Shown here piece after piece: positions 35,176 to 42,634 of a DNA stretch of 64,000 nt. The notes under the pieces are model-generated. The model searched no databases and was not told where the DNA came from. It saw only the letters and a list, made by a program, of their open reading frames with translations. How positions within the stretch are numbered: the stretch's first letter is position 1; every line of letters starts with the position of its first letter. The stretch is from Corynebacterium urogenitale (lineage in GTDB: Bacteria; Actinomycetota; Actinomycetes; Mycobacteriales; Mycobacteriaceae), in assembly GCF_009026825.1 (NCBI RefSeq), contig NZ_CP045032.1, positions 2,287,893 through 2,351,892 of the forward strand, given 5' to 3'. The position numbers and the translations under genes were made by a program.

Positions 35176-35694
35176 TCACTGCCATCCGTTGGCGACGCAA
35201 AAGCTATCGAACTTTTCGTACTTACCCTTAAGGTTCTTGCAGGCTCCCGAAATTCCCCACTTTGTTACGGCACCTACGATGGCTGAGGCTGCTCCTGTAC
35301 CAACAACCTTGAGTACTGGGATTAGGATAGCTGGGATAGCTCGAGTGCTCACGTCGGTAGGCGGTTCCGAAGCATTCGGAGTAAATTCGATAACTTCGTT
35401 TAGGAACTCAATGTCTTCAGTAGACATGTTGTCCAAATTTTGTGTGAACTGCTGAATGCTTTCTGGGCTAGCGCCGTAGGCAAGGGCAGTCTTCTCATCA
35501 AGTTCGTACTTTCCGGTGACTGTGTTGTAGCGCAATGCTTCGACAAAAGCTTCTTCAGGAAAGTTTTCCTCGAAGACTTCTGTTTGTGCTGTATGGTCGG
35601 AGCCAGGGGCTGAATTAGCTACACCAATTCCAGCAAATGGAACGGTTACTGCCAAGCCAACCGCGATCAGCTTTCTGGTTAGATTCAAACTCAT
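35176..35694 (-). CDS. Secreted bacteriocin-like precursor
   Basis: A 172-residue preprotein with three visible parts. Residues 1-29 are a Sec signal peptide with a typical cleavage site (GIGVANSA/PGSD). Residues 30-118 are strongly acidic (about 19 Asp/Glu against 4 Lys/Arg). Residues 119-172 are cationic, hydrophobic and Gly/Ala-rich (AILIPVLKVVGTGAASAIVG) with two cysteines (152 and 166) and the end VANGWQ. An acidic pro-segment before a cationic membrane-active peptide is a layout of processed antimicrobial peptides. GAGGAG precedes the ATG. The neighbours are a response regulator upstream and a two-TM protein downstream. No family is recognised; bacteriocin activity is inferred. Confidence 0.7.
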   Translation of the reverse strand: MSLNLTRKLIAVGLAVTVPFAGIGVANSAPGSDHTAQTEVFEENFPEEAFVEALRYNTVTGKYELDEKTALAYGASPESIQQFTQNLDNMSTEDIEFLNEVIEFTPNASEPPTDVSTRAIPAILIPVLKVVGTGAASAIVGAVTKWGISGACKNLKGKYEKFDSFCVANGWQ

Positions 35695-35760
35695 TTGTTC
35701 TCCTCGTGTTCGGCGGGGACGTCATCAAGGATAGAACGATATGATGTTAATTAGTAGCGT

Positions 35761-35788
35761 GGTTTAAAACCATATACGAAGGTATATG
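35761..35788. promoter_or_regulatory. Paired dyads before the secreted precursor gene
   Basis: Two adjacent perfect dyads, GGTTTAAAACC-type (35761..35771) and CATATAC-GAAG-GTATATG (35771..35788), lie 67-94 bases upstream of the precursor start, in the only gap between the response regulator and its candidate target. They are good candidates for response-regulator binding sites at an inducible promoter. Confidence 0.5.
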
Positions 35789-35796
35789 CTGCTGAT

Positions 35797-36450
35797 TTAG
35801 GTATGACGTGAGGGCGGACGATCGCGTAATATGGTGAAGTTGGCCGCTAATTCAGCGCGTCCGTTGAAATTATATTCCCTTAATAAATGTGATATTTTTT
35901 TCTTTACAGTGATCTCTGCATAGTTCATTTCAGTAGCAATCTGTCGGTTTGTCATGCCTTTTTGTATGCAGATAACGATTTTCTCTTGCTCAGCGGATAG
36001 AGACAAAGTTCGGTTGAGCTGTGGATGGTTGAGTACGGTGCGGGCAATGACCCGAGAGACGCATCCAGGTGAAAGTGATGTTTCTCCTTTAAGAGTTGTA
36101 CGTATGCTCGTAATAATTTCTTGAGGTGACTGACCTTTGATTATATATCCCACTGCGCCCAAGCTGAGGCACTTGAGCATAGTTTCATCGGTGTCGAAGG
36201 CGGTCATGGCGACGAATAGGGGCGGATGTTCAAGGTCTTGGATGTGTTGGAGTAGTTCAATACCGTCGATATCCGGCATGCGAACATCAGAGAGGACAAT
36301 GTCGCAGGTGTTGGTGTCTAGCCAGGTGAGTGCTTGCCTACCAGTTTTGACCGTGGCAGATACCCCTAGGTCGTCGGTGGTTGAAAAATATACGGGGAAG
36401 GTATCGAGGATGGTGGGGTCATCATCGACCAGAAGGATGCGCGTGGTCAT
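35797..36450 (-). CDS. NarL/LuxR-family response regulator
   Basis: A 217-residue regulator. The receiver domain (1-120) has the acidic pocket VDDD (8-11), phospho-acceptor D55 in IVLSDVRMPD, T83 and K105. The LuxR-type helix-turn-helix (about 148-210) reads LSLSAEQEKIVICIQKGMTNRQIATEMNYAEITVKKKISHLL. It should be phosphorylated by the adjacent kinase and activate promoters. The ATG overlaps the stop of the small peptide gene (ATGA), so the two are translationally coupled. Composition is AT-rich relative to the chromosome. Confidence 0.93.
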   Translation of the reverse strand: MTTRILLVDDDPTILDTFPVYFSTTDDLGVSATVKTGRQALTWLDTNTCDIVLSDVRMPDIDGIELLQHIQDLEHPPLFVAMTAFDTDETMLKCLSLGAVGYIIKGQSPQEIITSIRTTLKGETSLSPGCVSRVIARTVLNHPQLNRTLSLSAEQEKIVICIQKGMTNRQIATEMNYAEITVKKKISHLLREYNFNGRAELAANFTILRDRPPSRHT

Positions 36451-36608
36451 TTCTTACACCACGGCAAGTGTGGATTCTTGGAGCAGCTTAACCAGTCGGT
36501 GACGCCGAAAGGTGTTAAAACGTTGGATTCGTTTGTCGGCGGGGTAACGCTGATAGGAGTCAGTGGTAGGAACACACTAATAGCTATAAATGCGATGGCT
36601 TTGTTCAT
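36447..36608 (-). CDS. Short secreted peptide, candidate pheromone precursor
   Basis: A 53-codon frame between kinase and response regulator genes. The N-terminus MNKAIAFIAISVFLPLTPIS has a Lys and a 13-residue hydrophobic core like a signal peptide. The polar remainder ends LSCSKNPHLPWCKK, with two cysteines nine residues apart able to close a ring. The start lies 27 bases after the kinase stop; the TGA overlaps the regulator ATG. The Shine-Dalgarno is weak (GAATAGA), so expression may depend on coupling to kinase translation. Location and form are those of an autoinducing peptide, but no family is recognised and the signal cleavage site is not canonical. Confidence 0.6.
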   Translation of the reverse strand: MNKAIAFIAISVFLPLTPISVTPPTNESNVLTPFGVTDWLSCSKNPHLPWCKK

Positions 36609-36635
36609 GTATCTATTCGTAGACTATAGCTATCT

Positions 36636-37691
36636 TCACGGGAAGGGAAGGTAGGCGACTGTGACCCATTCTTGATCATTGGAATGAGTCGACAGAGCGC
36701 CACCTACTGCGTGCAGGGTATGGGACATACTGGTTAAACCCAGGTGTGTTGAGCCGGTGGGGGTGTTATGTGTGGGGCAGTACTCGTTGGAGACGGTGAT
36801 GGTAACACCTTCATCATCTGAGTTTGTGTCGATAACGACAGTACTGCGGGGTGTGGCGTGCTTGATGATGTTGGTGGCTGTTTCGCTTAAGACACGTTCA
36901 AGAGCGTTATTGGACAGGGTCATTGTCACAGGAGTTGCCATTCGGGTAGTGGTTGTGACCGTAAAACCGTGGTCGCGCAGCCGTTTGGTGATGGCATCCA
37001 GAGTGATCGGCAGACTGGCCGTTGGTTCGGTGCTGGGGTGGGTGTTGAGTGTGGTGAGCAACTGCCGTGTGCGATCAAGGGCGTTGCGGGCTGTACGTGC
37101 GACGCTTTTTAATTCGTCGTGGCGCTGTGGGGTGGTGATGGCAAGTTTTTCTGCCTGAGCGATCACGGACGTAAGATCTGCGGCGATAGTGTCGTGCAGC
37201 AAGCTGGTGAGTTGTTGACGGCGGGTTTGTTGAGCGCGTTGGGTTTTGAGGTGTTGCTGGTAGTTGCGGTGGATCCATAGGCCAAGGAGGTAGGAAAGCA
37301 CGGCGATTGTGCCAAAGACAATCAGCGCGGTGAGCTCAAAAGTGAAACGTGCTTTGTCTGGTGAGTAGAAACCACCGAGGGTGATCGTGACTGCAACTAG
37401 TACGGCCAGCAGGTGGTTACCGGAGGCAGTGATGGCGGTGATGAGGAAGATGCCGAGGAAGAGTTCCACACCTGTCGAATGGCCGGCTAGGAGCGCGCCA
37501 ACGAATGCGGTGATATAGATGCCTGTGCTGATGCGCGGGTGACGGGGTACGACAATGAGGCTCAGTGCCTGGATGATGATCAAGGCAGTAATCAGCGGCG
37601 TACGGGGGTTTTCGTCGAAGATGCTCACGCCGCTGAAGATCAGTGCGAGGGTGGCCAGGATCATAGTGGTGGGCAGACGCTGGGCAAGCAT
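36636..37691 (-). CDS. Six-TM sensor histidine kinase (HisKA_3 type)
   Basis: A 351-residue kinase. The first 140 residues contain about six hydrophobic helices with short loops, so sensing is within or at the membrane. The dimerisation helix carries H166 in SLLHDTIAADLTSVI. The ATPase domain has the N-box with N274 (ETATNIIKHA) and GSTHLGLTSMSHTLHAVGG as the G-box. This is the class that pairs with NarL/LuxR regulators. A small membrane-embedded sensor encoded beside a secreted peptide suits peptide sensing. The start has AAGG a few bases upstream. Confidence 0.92.
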   Translation of the reverse strand: MLAQRLPTTMILATLALIFSGVSIFDENPRTPLITALIIIQALSLIVVPRHPRISTGIYITAFVGALLAGHSTGVELFLGIFLITAITASGNHLLAVLVAVTITLGGFYSPDKARFTFELTALIVFGTIAVLSYLLGLWIHRNYQQHLKTQRAQQTRRQQLTSLLHDTIAADLTSVIAQAEKLAITTPQRHDELKSVARTARNALDRTRQLLTTLNTHPSTEPTASLPITLDAITKRLRDHGFTVTTTTRMATPVTMTLSNNALERVLSETATNIIKHATPRSTVVIDTNSDDEGVTITVSNEYCPTHNTPTGSTHLGLTSMSHTLHAVGGALSTHSNDQEWVTVAYLPFP

Positions 37692-37759
37692 GACCTTAAG
37701 GCTACCTGCTGTAATGAAGACCTGTTTTGAGAAATAATGAACCGGTTCAGCATTCCGTC

Positions 37760-37774
37760 AGCAGTAGTACTGCT
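37760..37774. promoter_or_regulatory. 15-bp palindrome AGCAGTAGTACTGCT
   Basis: A perfect dyad (seven-base arms around one base) lies in the 175-base region between the divergent kinase gene (start 37691) and the nucleoside hydrolase (start 37867). It is a candidate operator for either transcript; the regulator is not encoded nearby. Confidence 0.5.
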
Positions 37775-37866
37775 AGAGCCTTAACCGATAAAGTGTGAGA
37801 CGTTGCGTGGGTCATGCCCCACGAACGCCACTTCCGACAGCCCCAACGATGGACCAGAAGGCTGAC

Positions 37867-38913
37867 ATGAATAACCAAACATCCACCGCGCAGGATGCTC
37901 CCCAAAAGAAGATCATCCTGGACTGCGACCCTGGCCACGACGATGCCATCGCCATCCTCCTGGCCTGGGGCACCCCCACCATCGACCTCCTCGCGGTGAC
38001 AACCGTCGCCGGTAACCAAACCCTGGAGAAGGTCACCACGAACGCCCGCGCACTCGCGCGCGTCGGCAAAATCACCGGCATCCCCTTCGCCGCCGGAGCT
38101 ACCCGCCCACTGTGCGGACCACAATTGATCCCCGAGGAAATCCACGGCGATTCCGGCCTCGACGGACCACAACTTCCAGCACCGGGAGTGGAGCTCGACC
38201 CGCAGCATGCGGTGAACCTCATGGCGGACATCATCCGCGAACACCCCGCAGGCGAGATCACCATCGTCCCCACCGGCGCACTCACGAACGTCGCGCTCTT
38301 CGCCCGCATGTACCCTGAGCTGGTCGAACGCGTCGGCGGCATCACTCTGATGGGCGGTGGCCACCACACCGGAAACATGACCCCGGCCGCTGAGTTCAAC
38401 ATCCTCGCTGACCCAGAGGCCGCGCAGATCGTCTTCGAGGCCGGCTGGCCCGTGACCATGGTCGGCCTCGACGTCACCCACAAGGTGCTGGCCACCCCAG
38501 ATCGCATGAAGCAGCTCAAGGCTGTGGGCACGGACGTGGCACAGTTCATCGCGGAACTCGTCGAGTTCTTCGGCGCCGCCTACATGCGGGAACGCCGCTA
38601 CCCAGGACCACCCATGCACGATCCTCTGGCCGTCGCCGCCGTTGCGGATCCCTCTGTGCTCCGCACTGTCCGCGCGCCCATCCACGTGGAAACCCAGGGG
38701 CAGTACGGCCGTGGCCAGACCATCGTCGATCTACGCCGCACCTGGGATCCGGATCACCACGACGACCCATCAGCCCTCGGTGTTGGCGATGACTATGAGG
38801 CGCAGACCAATAGCGTCGTTCATCACGTTGGATACGACGTGGACGCAAAACGTTTCTGGGAGCTGCTCACGGACGCACTCCAGCGCATCGGCACCACCAA
38901 CTTCGCCGAATAA
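37867..38913 (+). CDS. uriH: Nucleoside hydrolase (uridine-type)
   Basis: A 348-residue IunH-family enzyme with the calcium-binding, catalytic N-terminus ILDCDPGHDDAIAILLAWG, plus VPTGALTNVALFAR and GGGHHTGNMTPAAEFNILADPEAA. It hydrolyses ribonucleosides to base plus ribose. The ATG at 37867 has AAGG about 8 bases upstream; ATG 37849 is an alternative. The next gene is an MFS carrier, as with uriH/uriT of C. glutamicum, and ribokinase lies 3.2 kb upstream. Specificity for uridine is inferred from that context. Confidence 0.88.
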   Translation: MNNQTSTAQDAPQKKIILDCDPGHDDAIAILLAWGTPTIDLLAVTTVAGNQTLEKVTTNARALARVGKITGIPFAAGATRPLCGPQLIPEEIHGDSGLDGPQLPAPGVELDPQHAVNLMADIIREHPAGEITIVPTGALTNVALFARMYPELVERVGGITLMGGGHHTGNMTPAAEFNILADPEAAQIVFEAGWPVTMVGLDVTHKVLATPDRMKQLKAVGTDVAQFIAELVEFFGAAYMRERRYPGPPMHDPLAVAAVADPSVLRTVRAPIHVETQGQYGRGQTIVDLRRTWDPDHHDDPSALGVGDDYEAQTNSVVHHVGYDVDAKRFWELLTDALQRIGTTNFAE

Positions 38914-38969
38914 ACCTCCCCGGTATCCTCACGCCCGGAATATCCTCCGGCATCACACAAGGACTAACA

Positions 38970-40433
38970 ATGACCAATAATTCCGCTGCCCCCACCGGAA
39001 CGCAGCCGACAACCGACCCTGTGGACAGCCGCAAGGGCGGTCTGCCGCTGCTGATGACGGTGCTCATCACCGCCGCCGTGGCCTTCCAGCTCAACGCCTC
39101 CATGCTGTCGCCCGTCCTCGCGACGATGGCGCGGGAGCTCAATACCGACGAAGCCGCCGTGGGCCTGAGCCAGACCGCCTTCTTCACCGGCGGCGCAATG
39201 TGTGGCCTCTTCCTGCCCCGCCTCTCCGATATCGTCGGACGACGCAAAATCCTGCTGATCATGCTTGGCGTGATGGCTCTGGGTGGTGTGATGGCCGCAC
39301 TGGCGCCGAACATCGGCGTGCTGCTAGTCGCCCGCGCCCTGCAAGGCATTGCTGGCCCCACGATTCCGATGACGCTCATCATCCTGCGCAGCCAGGTGAA
39401 GGACGAACTGCGCCTGGGCACGCTCATGGGACTCATCGCCGCGATTAACGGCGGCGTGGCTGGCATCGACGTGCTGCTATCCGGCTGGATGGCGGAGCAC
39501 TGGGGCTTCCGCTCCGTGTTCTGGCTCATCGCCATCATCGGCTTCATCGCCGTGGGCGTGGTTGCCGCATGGGCTCCGGAGTCCAAGCCTTCGGACAACG
39601 TGAAGATGGACTGGGGTGGCGCGCTGTTCCTCGTGATCTCTGTCCTGCTCATCACCCTGGCTGCCAATGAGGCTGGTAAGGCCGCCAACGCCAACTGGCC
39701 GATGGTTGGCCTGATGGTGCTGGGTGGACTCATCGTGTTTGCCATCTTCTGGACCTATGAAAATAAGCACGAGCAGCCGATGGTCGCACCGAAGTACCTG
39801 GCACGCCGCCACACCTGGGGTCTGCTGCTCACCACCGTGCTGACGATGACCGGTGTCTTCGCCGCGGTCAACGGCGTGGCAACCTCCCTGGCCCAGAATC
39901 CTTCAGCGGGCTTCGGTTGGGATGCTGACGGTGCCGCGTTACTGTTGCTGACCCCCTACGCGCTCGTCGGCTGGGCGGTCGGCCCCTTCGCCGGTCGCTT
40001 CGCCCCAAAGATCGGTTACTCCCGCCTGCTGCGCATCGCCAATATCTCCACCGCAGCGCTGCTGCTGGTACTGGCATTCGTCGGCATCAACAACAAGATC
40101 GTGCTGGTCGCGAGCATCGTCCTCATCGGCGTGACCTACGCGGGTATCTCCAACATCGTGTTGAACAACCTGGGTGTGGTGAACTCCCCGAAGGAGTACG
40201 AGGGCTTCCTGCCAGGCATGAACTCCGCAGCCTTCAACCTGGGCGCAGGCATCTCCTTCGCCATCCTGCCGGTGTTCATGGTCGCTGGCTCCCCGGAAGG
40301 CTCCGACTCCGCAGCGGGGTACACCACCGCGTTCATCGTCGGTGCCGTGATTTTGGGAATCTCCGCGCTGACCTCCCTGTTCATTCCAAAGACGACCGCC
40401 GCCGAGGAGGAAAACACCCTGGCCACGGTCTAG
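38970..40433 (+). CDS. uriT: MFS transporter, probable nucleoside importer
   Basis: A 487-residue MFS protein with 12-14 TM helices. The motif A loop between TM2 and TM3 is LPRLSDIVGRRKILL, and motif C-like VLLVARALQGIAGPTIPMTL follows. It lies 56 bases after the nucleoside hydrolase, so the pair is an operon; in C. glutamicum the equivalent carrier UriT imports uridine. The DHA2-like sequence would by itself suggest an exporter; the importer call rests on gene context. Confidence 0.8.
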   Translation: MTNNSAAPTGTQPTTDPVDSRKGGLPLLMTVLITAAVAFQLNASMLSPVLATMARELNTDEAAVGLSQTAFFTGGAMCGLFLPRLSDIVGRRKILLIMLGVMALGGVMAALAPNIGVLLVARALQGIAGPTIPMTLIILRSQVKDELRLGTLMGLIAAINGGVAGIDVLLSGWMAEHWGFRSVFWLIAIIGFIAVGVVAAWAPESKPSDNVKMDWGGALFLVISVLLITLAANEAGKAANANWPMVGLMVLGGLIVFAIFWTYENKHEQPMVAPKYLARRHTWGLLLTTVLTMTGVFAAVNGVATSLAQNPSAGFGWDADGAALLLLTPYALVGWAVGPFAGRFAPKIGYSRLLRIANISTAALLLVLAFVGINNKIVLVASIVLIGVTYAGISNIVLNNLGVVNSPKEYEGFLPGMNSAAFNLGAGISFAILPVFMVAGSPEGSDSAAGYTTAFIVGAVILGISALTSLFIPKTTAAEEENTLATV

Positions 40434-40470
40434 GGCCCGCGCTCAATGCCCAAGCCCTTTGGCGAACTCG

Positions 40471-40498
40471 CCCCATTCCACTGACCCCATTCCACTAA
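40471..40498 (+). repeat. Tandem 14-mer after the MFS gene
   Basis: CCCCATTCCACTGA (40471..40484) is followed by CCCCATTCCACTAA (40485..40498), 13 of 14 identical, 38 bases downstream of the transporter stop and just before the SBF transporter start. Confidence 0.85.
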
Positions 40499-40508
40499 GG
40501 TCAGTTGG

Positions 40509-41537
40509 GTGAGCAAAGAAGATAACCCCAGTACCACGCCGAACACCATCTGGAGCCGAATCATCGGCTACCGCCCAGACTTCCTCATCTGGATGATCCT
40601 CATCGGCGTGGTGCTGGGGATTTTCTTACCCGTACGTGGTCAGGCGGCTGAAATAGCGGACTGGGTCGTGAAGTTCGCTATCGCCTTCCTGTTCTTCCTC
40701 TACGGTGCCCGGCTCGCACCGCAGGAAGCGCTCAAGGGTCTACTGCATTGGCGCCTGCACCTGTTGATCTTCGGCTTCACATTCCTGTTCTTCCCGCTGG
40801 TGGGTCTGGCGATGATGCCCCTCAAGCACCTCATCGGCGAAGACCTCTACATGGGTATCCTCTTTCTCACGCTGGTCCCGTCCACTGTGCAATCCTCCGT
40901 GGCTTTCACCTCCATCGCCCGCGGCAACGTGGCGGCCTCCATCGTCGCCGCCAGTGCCTCCTCGCTGGCCGGGGTGGTGCTCACGCCACTGCTCGTGCTG
41001 CTGCTCATGACCTCCTCCGGCGGAGTGCACATCGATGGCTCCACCTTCATCAACATCGGTGTGCAGTTGCTGCTGCCGTTCGTCCTCGGCCAGCTCTTGC
41101 GCCGATGGGTTCAGCCATTTGCCGCCTCACCGCTGACGAAGAAGGTGGATCAGATATCCATCGGCCTGGTGGTGTACGTCTCCTTCTCTGAAGGCAAAGT
41201 GTCCGGCGCGTGGGAGAGCGTCCACTGGACAATGATTCTGGGACTGGTGCTCGGCTCGTGTGTGCTGGTGTGGCTCTTGCTATCCATCACCAGCGTCGTT
41301 ACCCGCAAGCTGGGCTTCAACTACCAGGACCAAGTGGCCATCCAATTCGCAGGCACGAAGAAATCCCTGGCTGCGGGACTGCCGATGGCGGCCGTGATGT
41401 TCGGCTCCGGCGGGCTCGGTCTATTGATTCTGCCCTTGATGATCTTCCACCAGGTGCAGCTCATCATCTGCTCCTTCCGGGCCTCCTCTTACGCGGAGCG
41501 CTACCCGGACTCCCTCGAGCACGCGAAGACTTGGTAA
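40509..41537 (+). CDS. SBF-like (bile acid:sodium symporter family) transporter
   Basis: A 342-residue protein with about ten TM helices of the SBF-like group (Rch1/YfeH type): IAFLFFLYGARLAPQEALKGL, LVPSTVQSSVAFTSIARGNVAASIVAASASSL and AIQFAGTKKSLAAGLPMA. Members exchange organic anions or affect calcium and drug tolerance; the substrate is unknown. GTG start. It is 75 bases from the uriT end and may be separately transcribed. Confidence 0.87.
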   Translation: MSKEDNPSTTPNTIWSRIIGYRPDFLIWMILIGVVLGIFLPVRGQAAEIADWVVKFAIAFLFFLYGARLAPQEALKGLLHWRLHLLIFGFTFLFFPLVGLAMMPLKHLIGEDLYMGILFLTLVPSTVQSSVAFTSIARGNVAASIVAASASSLAGVVLTPLLVLLLMTSSGGVHIDGSTFINIGVQLLLPFVLGQLLRRWVQPFAASPLTKKVDQISIGLVVYVSFSEGKVSGAWESVHWTMILGLVLGSCVLVWLLLSITSVVTRKLGFNYQDQVAIQFAGTKKSLAAGLPMAAVMFGSGGLGLLILPLMIFHQVQLIICSFRASSYAERYPDSLEHAKTW

Positions 41538-41550
41538 CTCAGTAACTCAG
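41535..41550 (+). repeat. Tandem octamer TAACTCAG at the SBF gene stop
   Basis: TAACTCAG occurs twice in direct succession (41535..41542, 41543..41550). The first TAA is the gene's stop codon. Confidence 0.85.
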
Positions 41551-41588
41551 GCACTATCAAGCACCGGAGACGAGCTGCGGCGCATCGC

Positions 41589-42137
41589 CTAACTTTCCGG
41601 GGCGGCAGTGCGCTTGGTGTAGCCCATGCGCGGGCGGAATCCCTGCGGGTGCTTCATCTGCGCCGCAGCATCTGCGATCACGAGGCGGAAACGCGGCTTC
41701 ATCGGCGGCAACTGGCTGATGGGGAACCAACCGACGTTCACCGACTCATCATCCCCGATGTGGGGCTCGGTCGGGGTTCCCTCCACCAGACGACAGCGAA
41801 TAGCCGTATCGACATAGTTCGTCACATCGCCATTCGGGTACTCCACTGGCCCTACCTGGCCCACACCCAGGAGAGCCTCGTGAGTCACCTGCAACCCGGT
41901 TTCTTCGGCGACTTCCCGCACCGCCGCGACGTGTGGCTCCTCACCGGGGTCCACGATGCCCGTAACGGGAGTCCACTCGCTGTTATCCGCACGCTGGACC
42001 AGCAGGACCTCCGGCACCTGCCAGATGGGAGCATCGGCTGGAACCTCCTTGAGCACGATGGCAGTCACACCGGGAACCCACAGCGGGGCATGGCCGACGT
42101 ACTGTCGCAGTTCGACAATGAAATCGGGAGTTGGCAT
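41589..42137 (-). CDS. Nudix hydrolase
   Basis: A 182-residue Nudix protein with the box G-I-V-D-P-G-E-E-P-H-V-A-A-V-R-E-V-A-E-E (then TGL), all catalytic Glu and the Arg present. Family members hydrolyse nucleoside diphosphates linked to other groups. The substrate is not predictable; the N-terminal FIVELRQYVGHAPLWVPGVTA is common in actinobacterial NADH-pyrophosphatase-like and ADP-ribose-type Nudix enzymes. The ATG at 42137 was chosen because the upstream open frame reads through brnE out of frame. Confidence 0.88.
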   Translation of the reverse strand: MPTPDFIVELRQYVGHAPLWVPGVTAIVLKEVPADAPIWQVPEVLLVQRADNSEWTPVTGIVDPGEEPHVAAVREVAEETGLQVTHEALLGVGQVGPVEYPNGDVTNYVDTAIRCRLVEGTPTEPHIGDDESVNVGWFPISQLPPMKPRFRLVIADAAAQMKHPQGFRPRMGYTKRTAAPES

Positions 42138-42178
42138 GTCCCTCAGCCTAGCCTGAAGGTTCGGCGTCAACGCCCTCA

Positions 42179-42202
42179 AACACCCAGTTAGAACACCCAG
42201 TT
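42179..42202 (-). repeat. Tandem 13-mer at the brnE stop
   Basis: On the coding strand AACTGGGTGTT is repeated with period 13 (plus-strand copies at 42179..42189 and 42192..42202). The TAA stop of brnE falls at the junction. Confidence 0.85.
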
Positions 42203-42634
42203 GACCAGCACCACGTAAAACACCGTGCCGAGCAGAATAGACAAGCTGGCACTTCGACGCCACAGGTGCACAGCCACCACGAATGCGATGCCCAGGGCCA
42301 CGGCAATCCAGCCAGTAGGCACCCCGGCGATGGTGCTGCCACCAGCAGCGTCTCCACTCGTCGCCTCCTGCGCCGTGGTCGTCGTAGCGTAGATGGCCAG
42401 CACCGTCATCACACCCACTGGCATGACCAGTCCCAACCAGGCAACCAGCTGCGATTCCTTGAAGAACTTCAACGCGGCAAATGGCAACCCGCGCAAAGCG
42501 ACGGTGACAAGGAACACCGCCAACAGAATCCACACCGTCGGCCACAACTCCACGCCCTCGGGCAGACCAGCGGAGGCAAGGACTTGTGGCGTCGTCGAAG
42601 AAACAGCGGGGGAGAGGCCAACAGCAGTAATCAT
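42188..42634 (-). CDS. brnE: Branched-chain amino acid exporter small subunit BrnE (AzlD)
   Basis: A 148-residue protein with four TM helices of the AzlD family (LLAVFLVTVALRGLPFAALKFFKES at TM1, MPVGVMTVLAIYA at TM2). With BrnF it exports isoleucine, leucine, valine and methionine in C. glutamicum. The start overlaps the brnF stop by four bases. The first 30 residues are longer than usual. Confidence 0.9.
   Translation of the reverse strand: MITAVGLSPAVSSTTPQVLASAGLPEGVELWPTVWILLAVFLVTVALRGLPFAALKFFKESQLVAWLGLVMPVGVMTVLAIYATTTTAQEATSGDAAGGSTIAGVPTGWIAVALGIAFVVAVHLWRRSASLSILLGTVFYVVLVNWVF

Noticed and set aside
34822..37740. Prophage or conjugative element as origin of the AT-rich island
   Set aside because: No integrase, transposase, relaxase or flanking repeat was found, so only horizontal acquisition of unknown type can be stated.
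37747..38685. Minus-strand 312-codon frame antisense to the nucleoside hydrolase
   Set aside because: The DxDPGxDD nucleoside hydrolase motif is on the plus strand; the antisense translation has no domain.
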